DNA of 64,000 nucleotides from Streptomyces antnestii. GTDB taxonomy: Bacteria; Actinomycetota; Actinomycetes; Streptomycetales; Streptomycetaceae. The DNA lies in assembly GCF_004005495.1 (NCBI RefSeq), contig NZ_RZYA01000002.1:186001-250000 (forward strand), written 5' to 3'. A program made the translations under genes and the position numbers. Shown here piece after piece: positions 8,916 through 17,149 of this stretch. The notes below the pieces were generated by a model, which was given only the letters and a program-made list of their open reading frames with translations, did no database searches and was not told where the DNA came from. Every line of letters starts with the position of its first letter. Within the stretch, counting starts at the first letter, position 1.

Positions 8916-10571
8916 ATGCACCACGCCCTCGATGACGCCGACCGCACGCTCCTGGTGACCGGCGCGGCGGTGGCCGTCGCCGGAACCTCCGTGCGCGCCG
9001 AGGCGCTCGCCGTCCGCGGCGGCCGCGTCGTCCACGCCGGCACCGCGGACCAGGCACGCGCCGCGCTCGGCGGCCGGATCGACGAGCGCCTCGAACTCGA
9101 CGGCGGCCTCGTCCACCCCGGCTTCGTCGACGCCCACTGCCACCCCGTCATGTACGGGCAGGCCCTCGCCTGGGTCGACTGCCGGCCCGAACGCGTCCCC
9201 GACATCGAGACCCTCGTCGCCGTCCTCACCGACGCCGCCCGCGAACTCCCCGCCGGAGTCCCCGTACGCGGCTTCGGCTACGAGCACCGAAGGCTCGCCG
9301 AACGCCGCCACCCCACCCGCTACGACCTCGACCGCGTCGCCACCGACCGCGAGGTGTACGTCATGAACGCCTCCGGACACGGCGGCGTCGTCAACTCCCA
9401 CACCCTGCGCACCTGCGGCGTCACCGCCGGCACCCCCGACCCCGAGGGCGGCAGCATCGGCCGCCTGCCCTCCGGTGAACCCGACGGACAGCTCTGGGAC
9501 GCGGCCTGCGACCTGCTCACCGGGCCCGGCGGCGTGAAGATCGGCAACCACGGCCCGAACTTCCACCTCTCCGAACCCGACGCGGTCATGGCCGACCACC
9601 TCCGGCGCGCCCAGGAGGTCTTCCTCGCCGCCGGAGTCACCACCGTCGGCGACGCCCAGGCCTCCCGCCGCGAGATGGAGACCTATCTGCGCGCCCGCCA
9701 GGACGGCTCCCTGAGCCTGCGCGTCTCCGCCTACCTCACCTCCGCGCTCCTCGACACCGCACTCGACCTGGGCGTCGTGAACGGCTTCGGCGACGACCAC
9801 TTCCGCGTCCAGGGCGTGAAGTTCTACGCCGACGGCACCCTCGGCGGCTGGACCGCCTACTTTCCCGACGGCTACGCGGCCGACTGCTGCCACCACGGCC
9901 AGCTCTACCACTCGGCCGAGGAGTACGCCGAGCTCGTCGCCCGTGCCCACGGTGCAGGGCTGCAGACCGCCACCCACGCGCAGTCCCCGTACGCCATCGG
10001 CATGGTGCTCGACGCCGTCGAGAAGGCGCAGGCAGGCCGCGAGCGACCCGACATGCGGCACCGCATCGAGCACTCCGGGCTGCCCACCGACGAACAGATC
10101 GTCCGCATGGGCGAGTTGGGCGTCGTACCCGTCATGCAGCCCCAGCACCACCTGCGGACCGGGGACGGCACGCTCACCGCCGTCGGCGAACTCGGCCACC
10201 GCTACAACCCCGCCGGCGTCTGCCGCGCCGCCGGAGTGCCCGTCGTCTTCAGCTCCGACGCGCCCGTCGCGCCGCCCGCCCCGCTCGAAGCCGTCTCCGC
10301 GGCCGCCACCCGGCGCACCGTCCTCGGCACCGTCCTCGGCGACGCGTCCCTGCGCATGCCCGTCGCGGACGGCCTGCACGCGCACACCGCGGCGGCGGCC
10401 CGCGCCCTGCACCGCGAACACGCCGTCGGCGCGCTCGCCCCCGGAATGCTCGCCGACTTCGCCGTCCTCGACAGCGACCCGCTCACCGCCGACCCGGCCG
10501 AACTCGCCTCCATCGGCGTACGCGAGACCTGGATCGGCGGAACCCGCGCCTGGGCCGCCCCCGGCCGCTGA
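8916..10571 (+). CDS. Amidohydrolase family protein (YtcJ-like)
   Basis: A 551-residue metal-dependent amidohydrolase. The metal-binding HxH sits in HPGFVDAHCHPVMYG; later features include GVKFYADGTLGG, a histidine in QTATHAQ, HRIEHSG and the aspartate of FSSDAPVAPP. This layout is that of the YtcJ/AtzC-type branch, which hydrolyses amides, formamides or enol-type substrates. The ATG at 8916 is preferred because homologous sequence begins there and GCAGG lies upstream; an ATG at 8835 would add 27 residues without family character. It precedes the MHS transporter by 58 bases, so uptake and hydrolysis of one substrate is likely. The substrate is unknown. Confidence 0.85.
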   Translation: MHHALDDADRTLLVTGAAVAVAGTSVRAEALAVRGGRVVHAGTADQARAALGGRIDERLELDGGLVHPGFVDAHCHPVMYGQALAWVDCRPERVPDIETLVAVLTDAARELPAGVPVRGFGYEHRRLAERRHPTRYDLDRVATDREVYVMNASGHGGVVNSHTLRTCGVTAGTPDPEGGSIGRLPSGEPDGQLWDAACDLLTGPGGVKIGNHGPNFHLSEPDAVMADHLRRAQEVFLAAGVTTVGDAQASRREMETYLRARQDGSLSLRVSAYLTSALLDTALDLGVVNGFGDDHFRVQGVKFYADGTLGGWTAYFPDGYAADCCHHGQLYHSAEEYAELVARAHGAGLQTATHAQSPYAIGMVLDAVEKAQAGRERPDMRHRIEHSGLPTDEQIVRMGELGVVPVMQPQHHLRTGDGTLTAVGELGHRYNPAGVCRAAGVPVVFSSDAPVAPPAPLEAVSAAATRRTVLGTVLGDASLRMPVADGLHAHTAAAARALHREHAVGALAPGMLADFAVLDSDPLTADPAELASIGVRETWIGGTRAWAAPGR

Positions 10572-10629
10572 CCGCTCCGCTCTCCTTCTCTTCCCGTCCC
10601 TCCCCGCCTCTCCTGTCCCCGGAGGCTTC

Positions 10630-11973
10630 ATGCCGACACAGCCCGCCGCCACCCGACAGAGCCCGTACAGAGCCGCCTTCGCGGCCCTCGCCGGCACCTC
10701 GATCGAGTGGTACGACTTCTACGCCTTCGCCACCGCGGCGGCGATCGTCTTCGACGACGTGTTCTTCCCGCCGGACATGTCGCCCTACCTCAAGACCCTC
10801 TCCGCGTTCGCCACCTTCGCCGTCGGCTTCCTGCTGCGCCCGCTCGGCGGCATCGTCTTCGGGCACATCGGCGACCGCGTGGGCCGCAAGAAGACCCTCG
10901 TCATCACGCTCGTGATGATGGGCGTCGCGTCCTTCGGGATCGGCCTGCTCCCCACCTATTCCCAGGTCGGCGGGCTCGCCCCGGTGCTCCTGATCGCGCT
11001 CCGCCTGATCCAGGGCATCGCGATCGGCGGCGAGTGGGGCGGTGCCGTGCTGATCGCGGTGGAGAACGCCCCGCGCGGAAAGGCCGCGTTCTTCGGGTCC
11101 TTCGCCCAACTCGGCTCATCCGTCGGCGCGTTGCTGTCGACGGGCGCCTTCAGCCTCATGAACCTCTTCGGCAGCGACGCGTTCATGAGCTGGGGCTGGC
11201 GCGTGCCGTTCCTCGCGTCCGCGGTCCTCGTGGTCGTCGGCCTCGTCGTACGGGTGAAGCTCGAGGAGTCGCCCGTCATGTCCGAGGTGCGCGACGAGCA
11301 GGCCGCCGCCGAGCGGAGGCTGCCCGTCGTGGAGGTGTTCCAGAAGGCGTGGCGCACGGTCCTCATCGGCGTCTTCGCCCTGGCCACCGCCACCGGCGGC
11401 TACTACGTGGTGACCAGCTTCCTGCTCTCGTACGGCACCGGTGACCTCCACCTGTCCGAGTCGATGCTCCTCAACGGCCTCACGCTGGCGGCCTTCCTGG
11501 AACTCCTGGTCACGCCGGGACTGTCCTGGCTGGCGGACCGCGTGGGCCCGCACAAGGTCGTCATCACGGGCCTGGCCGGCGTGATCGTCCTCGCGGTCCC
11601 GCAGTTCATGGTCCTCGGCACCGGCAGCGTCTTCCTCATCTGGCTGATGATGCTGGCGATGCGCCTGGTGATGTCCGCGCTGTACGGGCCCATCGCGTCC
11701 ATCCTCGCGGAGGGCTTCGCCCCGCATGTCCGCTACACCGGCATCTCGCTGTCCTACCAGGTCTGCAACATGGTCTTCGGTGGCCTCGCCCCCCTCGCCG
11801 CTGTCTCCCTCGCCGCGGCGGCGGGCGGACACTACTGGCCGCCGGCCCTGATGCTCATGACCATCTCGGCGGTCGGCATCTGGTGCACGGCACGGCTGCG
11901 CGCGCTGCGGGCGGCGCAGCCGGGGGAGGACACGGCGTCCGCGGCGGGCCGGGAGGTGGCGAGCGGCGTCTGA
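10630..11973 (+). CDS. MFS transporter, metabolite:H+ symporter (MHS) type
   Basis: 447 residues with about 12 membrane helices. The MHS subfamily signatures are present: GTSIEWYDFYAF in helix 1, FLLRPLGGIVFGHIGDRVGRK in the loop 2-3 region, and RLIQGIAIGGEWGGAVL in helix 4. MHS members such as ShiA, ProP and KgtP import organic acids, betaines and similar solutes with protons. The ATG at 10630 has GGAGG five bases upstream. It follows the amidohydrolase on the same strand and ends at a strong hairpin, closing the catabolic unit. It probably imports the substrate of that pathway. Confidence 0.9.
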   Translation: MPTQPAATRQSPYRAAFAALAGTSIEWYDFYAFATAAAIVFDDVFFPPDMSPYLKTLSAFATFAVGFLLRPLGGIVFGHIGDRVGRKKTLVITLVMMGVASFGIGLLPTYSQVGGLAPVLLIALRLIQGIAIGGEWGGAVLIAVENAPRGKAAFFGSFAQLGSSVGALLSTGAFSLMNLFGSDAFMSWGWRVPFLASAVLVVVGLVVRVKLEESPVMSEVRDEQAAAERRLPVVEVFQKAWRTVLIGVFALATATGGYYVVTSFLLSYGTGDLHLSESMLLNGLTLAAFLELLVTPGLSWLADRVGPHKVVITGLAGVIVLAVPQFMVLGTGSVFLIWLMMLAMRLVMSALYGPIASILAEGFAPHVRYTGISLSYQVCNMVFGGLAPLAAVSLAAAAGGHYWPPALMLMTISAVGIWCTARLRALRAAQPGEDTASAAGREVASGV

Positions 11974-11997
11974 GCGCGGCCTGCCCGGCCGGCTCCG

Positions 11998-12052
11998 GGT
12001 CGTGCCTCTGCCCGCCGACGCGAGGTGTGCGTCGGCGGGCAGAGGCACGACC
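11998..12052. terminator. Perfect 23-bp inverted repeat between convergent genes
   Basis: Arms at 11998-12020 and 12030-12052 are exact reverse complements with a 9-nt loop, between the MFS stop at 11973 and the cNMP-protein stop at 12056. This is the strongest hairpin in the window and should end transcription from both sides. Confidence 0.75.
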
Positions 12053-12055
12053 GGA

Positions 12056-12511
12056 TCAGAGCGGCTGGGGCCGGTGGGTGACGTATTCCTCCATGAGCCT
12101 GGCGCGCGTCGCCCCGAGCCGGTAGGCGAGGATCTCGGCGACGGTGCGGACGAGTGTCACGCCCAGCGCGGTGTCGAGGTCGCACAGGTTGAGCACCGCC
12201 TGCGCGTCGAACTCATAGGCGCGTACGGGGCTGAACGCCTCGGCGCCGAAGTCCCACCGGTGCGGTGGGAACAGCCATGACCAGCCGAGCAGGTCGCCCG
12301 CGCCGAGCGAGGCGACGGTCACGCGCCGGTGCTCGGTGACCTGCTGGTCGAGTGAGACGGCACCCGAGCGTATGACCCAGAACCGGTCGGCGACGCCGCC
12401 CTCCTCGAAGATCCGCTGGTCCTCGTCGAACGACACCTCCTTGGCCAGCTTCATGAGCCGCTCACGGTGATCGCGAGGAAGGGCGGTCAGCAGTCGTGTC
12501 GCGTTCGTCAT
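12056..12511 (-). CDS. Cyclic-nucleotide-binding-domain protein without HTH
   Basis: 151 residues holding little more than one Crp/Fnr-type cNMP-binding beta-roll: FDEDQRIFEEGGVADRFWVIRSGAVSLDQ, then GAGDLLGWSWLFPPHRWDFGAEA near the ligand pocket. The C-terminus is only a helix (LVRTVAEILAYRLGATRARLMEEY); the winged HTH of Crp is missing. It is therefore more likely a sensor or partner protein than a DNA-binding regulator. ATG at 12511 with GAGGAGG eight bases upstream. It is transcribed alone, downstream of the CDF exporter gene on the same strand. Confidence 0.8.
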   Translation of the reverse strand: MTNATRLLTALPRDHRERLMKLAKEVSFDEDQRIFEEGGVADRFWVIRSGAVSLDQQVTEHRRVTVASLGAGDLLGWSWLFPPHRWDFGAEAFSPVRAYEFDAQAVLNLCDLDTALGVTLVRTVAEILAYRLGATRARLMEEYVTHRPQPL

Positions 12512-12661
12512 GGCACAGGCCTCCTCGCCCGAGGTCCCCCCACCCTCCATTGGAGCCGCCGCACGGCGATTGAGCACCCCGGGGACGACCTCGAATCGTC
12601 GACGGTACGCAGAGCCCATGGTCCGTCGCAATGGGTGCACGTCGGCCCCCCAGGGTGGTGG

Positions 12662-13804
12662 CTACGCGGCGTGGTGGGCGAGCGGGGCGTGCGGGTCCGG
12701 CACTCCGGGGGCCGGCGCGGGGTCCGCGTGCACCAACGCGGCGGTGAGCTTGGGGACGGCGTGCAGCAGGGCGTGCTCCGCGGCGACCGCGACCTCGTGC
12801 GCGGCCCGTACGGAGAGCGCTCCGTCGACGACGATGGCGACCTCGGCGCGCAGCCGGTGCCCGATCCACCGCATCCGCAGCTCCCCGACGGTCAGCACGC
12901 CCGGCACGTGCCGCAGGGCGTGCTCGGCGGCGTCGACGACGGCCGGGTCCACGGCGTCCATCACCCGCCGGAAGACCTCCCGGCAAGCGTCGCGCAGCAC
13001 GAGCGCGATCGCGGCGGTGATGGCGAGCCCCACGATCGGGTCCGCGAGCCGCCAGCCCAGGGCGGCGCCACCCGCCCCGATGAGCACGGCGAGCGAGGTG
13101 AAACCGTCCGTCCGCGCGTGGAGCCCGTCGGCGACGAGAGCGGCGGAGCCGATGTCACGGCCGACGCGGATGCGGTAGCGGGCCACCCATTCGTTGCCGA
13201 GGAACCCGATCACGGCGGCGACCGCGACCGCCGGCAGATATTCGACGTCGCGCGGGTTGACCAGCCGGTCTATCGCGGTCCACGCGGCGAAGGCGGCGGA
13301 GGCGGCGATCGTGAGGACGATGACGAGCCCGGCGATGTCCTCGGCGCGCCCGTAGCCGTAGGTGAAGCGGCGGTTGGCGGCCCGCCGTCCCAGCACGAAG
13401 GCGACGGCGAGAGGGAGCGCGGTGAGCGCGTCCGCGGCGTTGTGGACCGTGTCACCGAGCAGCGCGACGGAACCGGAGAGCACGACGACGACCGCCTGCG
13501 CGACGGCCGTCACTCCCAGCACGGCCAACGAGACCCACAGGGCACGCAACCCCCGAGCCGACGCCTCCAGCGCCGGGTCCGTCTTGTCGGCGGTCTCATG
13601 GGAGTGCGGGGTGAGGAGATGGGCGAGCCGATGCCGGAGGCGGGAGGCTCCGGAGGGTGGGGTGTCGTGTCTGTGGGGGTGGCCGTGGGTTCCGTGGTGG
13701 TCGTGTCGCTGCTGATGCTCATGGGTATGGCCGTGGTTCGCGTGAGGGCCTGCGCCATGGTCGTGTGTGCCGTCGTGCGAGGTGTGTCCGTGCTGAGCGC
13801 TCAC
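12662..13804 (-). CDS. Cation diffusion facilitator (zinc/cadmium-type CDF exporter)
   Basis: About 380 residues. The N-terminus is a long His-rich segment (repeated HxH within the first 55 residues), typical of zinc-binding CDF tails. Six membrane helices follow from about residue 85. Helix 2 carries HNAADAL and helix 5 HARTDGF, the paired H/D metal sites of CDF transporters. The C-terminal cytoplasmic domain (VGELRMRWIGHRLRAEVAI) has the usual ferredoxin-like form. GTG at 13804 with GGAAGG eight bases upstream. It is divergent from an ArsR/SmtB repressor gene, so metal-induced efflux of Zn2+ or a similar ion is likely. Confidence 0.88.
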   Translation of the reverse strand: MSAQHGHTSHDGTHDHGAGPHANHGHTHEHQQRHDHHGTHGHPHRHDTPPSGASRLRHRLAHLLTPHSHETADKTDPALEASARGLRALWVSLAVLGVTAVAQAVVVVLSGSVALLGDTVHNAADALTALPLAVAFVLGRRAANRRFTYGYGRAEDIAGLVIVLTIAASAAFAAWTAIDRLVNPRDVEYLPAVAVAAVIGFLGNEWVARYRIRVGRDIGSAALVADGLHARTDGFTSLAVLIGAGGAALGWRLADPIVGLAITAAIALVLRDACREVFRRVMDAVDPAVVDAAEHALRHVPGVLTVGELRMRWIGHRLRAEVAIVVDGALSVRAAHEVAVAAEHALLHAVPKLTAALVHADPAPAPGVPDPHAPLAHHAA

Positions 13805-13863
13805 GGGTCGGGCCTTCCTGGGCGGCGGAACGGGTGGACATCGGGAGGTGACCGCTCCATTAT

Positions 13864-13881
13864 GTGCGTATGAGCGCACGC
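13864..13881. promoter_or_regulatory. Imperfect palindrome TGCGT-n8-ACGCA at the arsR start
   Basis: TGCGT (13865-13869) and ACGCA (13878-13882 region) form an imperfect inverted repeat with AGCGC in the middle, right at the start of the ArsR/SmtB gene and facing the CDF gene. Related metal sensors bind similar palindromes at this place. Confidence 0.3.
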
Positions 13882-14241
13882 ATGCACCTATTACCTGCGC
13901 ATCGTGCGCACCCGCGAGACCCGAGCGACGCACAGCTGGTCTACGCGGCCGACCTGCTCGGGCTCCTGGCCGACCGGACCCGGCTCGTCCTGCTGCACAC
14001 GCTCGGCGGCGGCGAGGCGGACGTCACGACACTCACCGAGGCGTGCGGTGCGGCCCGCCCCGCGGTGAGCCAGCACCTGGCGAAACTCCGCCTCGCCGGT
14101 CTGGTCACCGTCCGCAAGGACGGACGCCGCATGATCTACGCACTGCCCGACGGCCATCTACGACGCCTGGTCGCCGAGGCCCTGAACCTCGCGGACCACC
14201 ACCTCGGCGCGGCTGCCGCGACGCCGGAGGAGGAGAGCTGA
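13864..14241 (+). CDS. ArsR/SmtB-family metalloregulator
   Basis: About 125 residues with a single winged helix-turn-helix (LADRTRLVLLHTLGGGEADVTTLTEACGAARPAVSQHLAKLRLAGLVTVRKDGRRMIYAL). The C-terminal helix ALNLADHHLG carries the D..H..H-type residues of the alpha-5 zinc site of SmtB/CzrA. The N-terminus is His-rich (MHLLPAHRAH). The protein should repress the divergent CDF gene and release DNA on metal binding. GTG 13864 is given; ATG 13870 in the same frame is an alternative, with GGAGGTG lying 13-19 bases upstream. It ends next to the following gene, which has its own GGAGGAG inside the arsR 3' end. Confidence 0.87.
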   Translation: MRMSARMHLLPAHRAHPRDPSDAQLVYAADLLGLLADRTRLVLLHTLGGGEADVTTLTEACGAARPAVSQHLAKLRLAGLVTVRKDGRRMIYALPDGHLRRLVAEALNLADHHLGAAAATPEEES

Positions 14242-14922
14242 GTGACGGCCACGTCCAGGCCCTCACCTGTGCCTTCGCACCTGCCCCCGCGCGGCCGCCG
14301 TGCATTGATCATGGAACCGGTCCTGGAGGTTTTCGACGCCACCGGATTCCGCGCATGGCCGGTAGCCGATCTCCCCGCCGGGCATCTCCTGCCGCTGTCG
14401 GGCGATCTGTCGATGCCGGAAACCGGCACCGCGGTGGCGACGCTCGCCGAGTACGCGTCGCGGCCCACCGGCGACGGGGTCCTGGCGGCGGATCCGGCGG
14501 CCTGTCTGCGCGGACTGACCGACGCCGAACTCCTGCTCCCGCCGGGCGGGTTGAGGGTCCGGGACCCCGGCACCGGTGCGGAGATCCGGCCCGGCTGCTG
14601 CTGCGGTGTCGAGGACTGGCGTGAGTGGTGGGTTCTCGTCGACGGCGGCGAGCCGTGGCTCGGTCACGATGCGGCGCGCATCGAGTTCGCCGGGGCGGAC
14701 GTGCGGCTGTGGCCCGTCGTCGGAGTCGCTCAGGCTGCCCCGCGGCTCCCCGTCGAGATCCCGCTCGCCGAGCTCCCCGCCATGCTGCGGGCCACGCAGG
14801 AACTGCTCGTGGGGTTCCTCGACCGTGTCGAACAGTGGGCCCTTTCCTACGCTCCCGAGCCGGCCGCTCGTACGCGGGACAAGGTGGACCGTGACCTGGG
14901 GATCACGGCGTCGGGGCGTTGA
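14242..14922 (+). CDS. Conserved-looking hypothetical protein coupled to arsR
   Basis: 226 residues; I do not recognise the family. The GTG start directly follows the arsR stop and has GGAGGAG six bases upstream, so co-translation is very likely. The sequence is acidic and soluble, with a Cys-rich patch PGCCCGVEDWREWW near residue 118 and IEFAGADVRLWPVVG after it. A helical C-terminus follows. The three adjacent cysteines and the link to a metal-responsive repressor allow a metal-binding role, but this is inference. The 3' end overlaps the convergent LysR gene by 20 bases. Confidence 0.65.
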   Translation: MTATSRPSPVPSHLPPRGRRALIMEPVLEVFDATGFRAWPVADLPAGHLLPLSGDLSMPETGTAVATLAEYASRPTGDGVLAADPAACLRGLTDAELLLPPGGLRVRDPGTGAEIRPGCCCGVEDWREWWVLVDGGEPWLGHDAARIEFAGADVRLWPVVGVAQAAPRLPVEIPLAELPAMLRATQELLVGFLDRVEQWALSYAPEPAARTRDKVDRDLGITASGR

Positions 14923-15811
14923 GGCTCGATGTCTGGGCGCGGAGCCAGGTGAGGAGGCGGGCGACCTGGGGGTCCTCGGCGGGTGGCCGGTGGCTGAGCA
15001 GGTGGTAGCTCGTGCCGTCCGCCACGAAGCCGAAGGGTGCGGCGAGGCGGCCCTGGGTCACCTCGTCGTGGACCAGCGCGTACGGGCCGATGGCCACCCC
15101 GACCCCGGCCGCGGCGGCCTGGAGCGTCAAGTAGAAGTGCTCGAAGGTCTGTTGCGGCGACGCGTCCGACGCGTCCGGCGTCGGGCCGGTGCCCGTCAGG
15201 CGGCGCCAGTCCTCCCATGCCCCCGGCCTGGTGCGGGTGTGCAGGAGCGTGGCTCCCGCGAAGGGGGCCTCACCCAAGAGCTCCCCGGCCAGGTCCGGTC
15301 GGCAGACCGGGCCGATGCGTTCACCGAAGAGGCGCGTCCCGCTCACCCGCCCGGGGAAGGCGAAGTCGTCGCGTCGGATGGCGACGTCCACGTCGTCCAG
15401 CGCGTCGGGCCCGCCGCCCGCGGACAGATGTACGGTCAGGTCCGGAACGTTCGCCGCCAGGTGCGGCAGGCGCGGAATGAGCCAGCGCATGAGCAGGGTC
15501 GGCTCGCACGACAGGGTCAGGGGGCGGCCGGGGTGCGGTCGGCGTGCGGCCAGGCGCGCGGCCGTGTCGATCCGGTCGAGCGATTCGCTGATGACGGCGG
15601 CCAGTTGGCGGGCTTCGGGCGTGGGGCGCAGGGAGCGCGGCGCTCGCTCGAACAGCGTGGTGCCGAGGGCCCGTTCCAGGTTCTGGATCTGGCGGCTCAC
15701 CGCGCCGTGCGTCACGTGGAGTTCCTGGGCCGCCGCCGTCATGCTTCCGTGCCGCACCGTCGCCTCGAACGGCAGCAGCGTGTTGGGCGGGGGTAGATCG
15801 GGCCACGGCAT
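14903..15811 (-). CDS. LysR-family transcriptional regulator (GcvA-like)
   Basis: 302 residues. N-terminal winged HTH (MTAAAQELHVTHGAVSRQIQNLERALGTTLFER, residues ~23-55) followed by a periplasmic-binding-like effector domain. The Pro-rich start and the run of the effector domain resemble GcvA-type LysR proteins. The ATG at 15811 is used; upstream in-frame sequence belongs to the opposite strand gene. It is divergent from the DUF1537 kinase gene, with a 21-bp near-palindrome between them, so it probably activates that catabolic operon. Confidence 0.9.
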   Translation of the reverse strand: MPWPDLPPPNTLLPFEATVRHGSMTAAAQELHVTHGAVSRQIQNLERALGTTLFERAPRSLRPTPEARQLAAVISESLDRIDTAARLAARRPHPGRPLTLSCEPTLLMRWLIPRLPHLAANVPDLTVHLSAGGGPDALDDVDVAIRRDDFAFPGRVSGTRLFGERIGPVCRPDLAGELLGEAPFAGATLLHTRTRPGAWEDWRRLTGTGPTPDASDASPQQTFEHFYLTLQAAAAGVGVAIGPYALVHDEVTQGRLAAPFGFVADGTSYHLLSHRPPAEDPQVARLLTWLRAQTSSLNAPTP

Positions 15812-15821
15812 GCGTGAGATT

Positions 15822-15842
15822 TTCGCACAGGGGCTGTGAGAA
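15822..15842. promoter_or_regulatory. 21-bp near-perfect palindrome between lysR and DUF1537 genes
   Basis: TTC-G-CACAG-GGG-CTGTG-A-GAA at 15822-15842 is symmetric apart from one base pair and the odd 3-bp centre. It lies 11 bases upstream of the LysR start and fits a LysR-type autoregulatory and activation site. Confidence 0.5.
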
Positions 15843-15949
15843 CGAATCGTTTGTACCGGGGCTTCGCGTGCTCCACCGTTGACGACGTCACCGAATCGAC
15901 GACACCGTCCGCCCCGCGGCCGGGCCTTCAGACGAGGACACGCACATCG

Positions 15950-17149
15950 ATGGATCACCGCAACGACTCCAGCCCGAGCGTCGCCGTCCTGGCCGACGAT
16001 CTCACCAGCGCGGCGGACGGCGCCGCGCCCTTCCGCCGCACCGGCCACCGCGCCCGCATCCTGCTGCGCGACGACGCGTCGGAACGTGACGAGTCCGCCG
16101 CAGGCGTCACCGCACTCGATCTGGCCGGCCGTCTCCTCGACGTGGCCGAGGCCGCCGCCCGCACACGCCGGGCGGCACGCACCCACGCGGGCAGCGACCT
16201 CCTGCTCAAAACCGTCGACTCCACCCTCCGCGGCCACATCGCCGCCGAGATCCGGGCCGCGTACGAAGGGTCCGGCCGACGCGCCGCGCTCATCGCGCCC
16301 GCGTTCCCCGCCGAGGGGAGGACCACGGTACGGGGAGTGCAACGCGTACGCGGAGTCCCGGTGCACGCAAGTGAGTTCGGGCGCGATCCGGTCCACCCCG
16401 CGCACTGCTCGGACCTGGCGGAACTGCTGCCGGAGGCCGTCCTGGTCGACGCCGGGCGCGCGGACGAGCTGCCTGCCGCGATCGACAAGGGAGGCCTGAT
16501 CGTCTGCTCCGCCGTGACGGACGGGGACCTCGATCGAATCGTCGACGCCGTCGACGCCGTGGACGATGTGCTCTGGATCGGCTCGCCCGGCCTGGCCGCC
16601 GCGCTCGCCGCGCGATACGCACGGCCTGAGGCCATGCCCGTACCCGAACTCGTCCCGGCCACGCGCCCGCTCGTCGTGGTCGGCAGCGCGAACCCCGCTA
16701 CCCGTCGCCAACTGGGCAACCTGCGCGCCGAGTTGGGATCGGCCGGCGTGACGGTCGCCACCGGGGACCCCGGTGCGAGCGTGGCCGAGCTGAGTGCCGC
16801 CGACGCTCGGATCCTTACGCTGCGCACCCCCGACGAACGACACACCACCGCCACCGCGAACACGCTCACCCGGCATCTCGCCGAGGTGACCCGCACGCTC
16901 GTGGCGGCCGGGACGGTCGACGCGCTCGTCCTCACCGGCGGCGAGACCGCCGCCCACGTCCTCGGCCAACTCGACGTCGCCGGAATCGAATTGACCGACG
17001 AGCCGGAACCGGGCGTCGCCCGCGGCGTGCTGCTCGGCTCGCGGAACATCCCCGTGCTGATCAAGGCGGGCGGGTTCGGCGACGACGACCTGCTGCTCCG
17101 CCTCTGCGCCCTCGCCGCCGGCGCGGGTCGTTCGCAAGGGGAGGGATGA
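15950..17149 (+). CDS. Four-carbon acid sugar kinase (DUF1537 family, OtnK/DtnK-like)
   Basis: 399 residues. The N-terminal domain starts with VAVLADDLTSAADGAAPF, and includes LLKTVDSTLRGH, both signatures of DUF1537 kinases. The C-terminal domain has LVVVGSANPATRRQL and the nucleotide-binding glycine run LVLTGGETAAHVL. The family phosphorylates four-carbon sugar acids such as D-threonate or D-erythronate. ATG at 15950 with GAGG 12-15 bases upstream; in-frame sequence before it has no family character. It overlaps the next gene (PdxA2-like) by the ATGA arrangement, as in D-threonate pathways where DUF1537 is paired with PdxA2. Confidence 0.88.
   Translation: MDHRNDSSPSVAVLADDLTSAADGAAPFRRTGHRARILLRDDASERDESAAGVTALDLAGRLLDVAEAAARTRRAARTHAGSDLLLKTVDSTLRGHIAAEIRAAYEGSGRRAALIAPAFPAEGRTTVRGVQRVRGVPVHASEFGRDPVHPAHCSDLAELLPEAVLVDAGRADELPAAIDKGGLIVCSAVTDGDLDRIVDAVDAVDDVLWIGSPGLAAALAARYARPEAMPVPELVPATRPLVVVGSANPATRRQLGNLRAELGSAGVTVATGDPGASVAELSAADARILTLRTPDERHTTATANTLTRHLAEVTRTLVAAGTVDALVLTGGETAAHVLGQLDVAGIELTDEPEPGVARGVLLGSRNIPVLIKAGGFGDDDLLLRLCALAAGAGRSQGEG

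Noticed and set aside
15836..15949. Longer N-terminus of the DUF1537 kinase
   Set aside because: It would overlap the LysR operator palindrome and has no family character; ATG 15950 fits the fold start.
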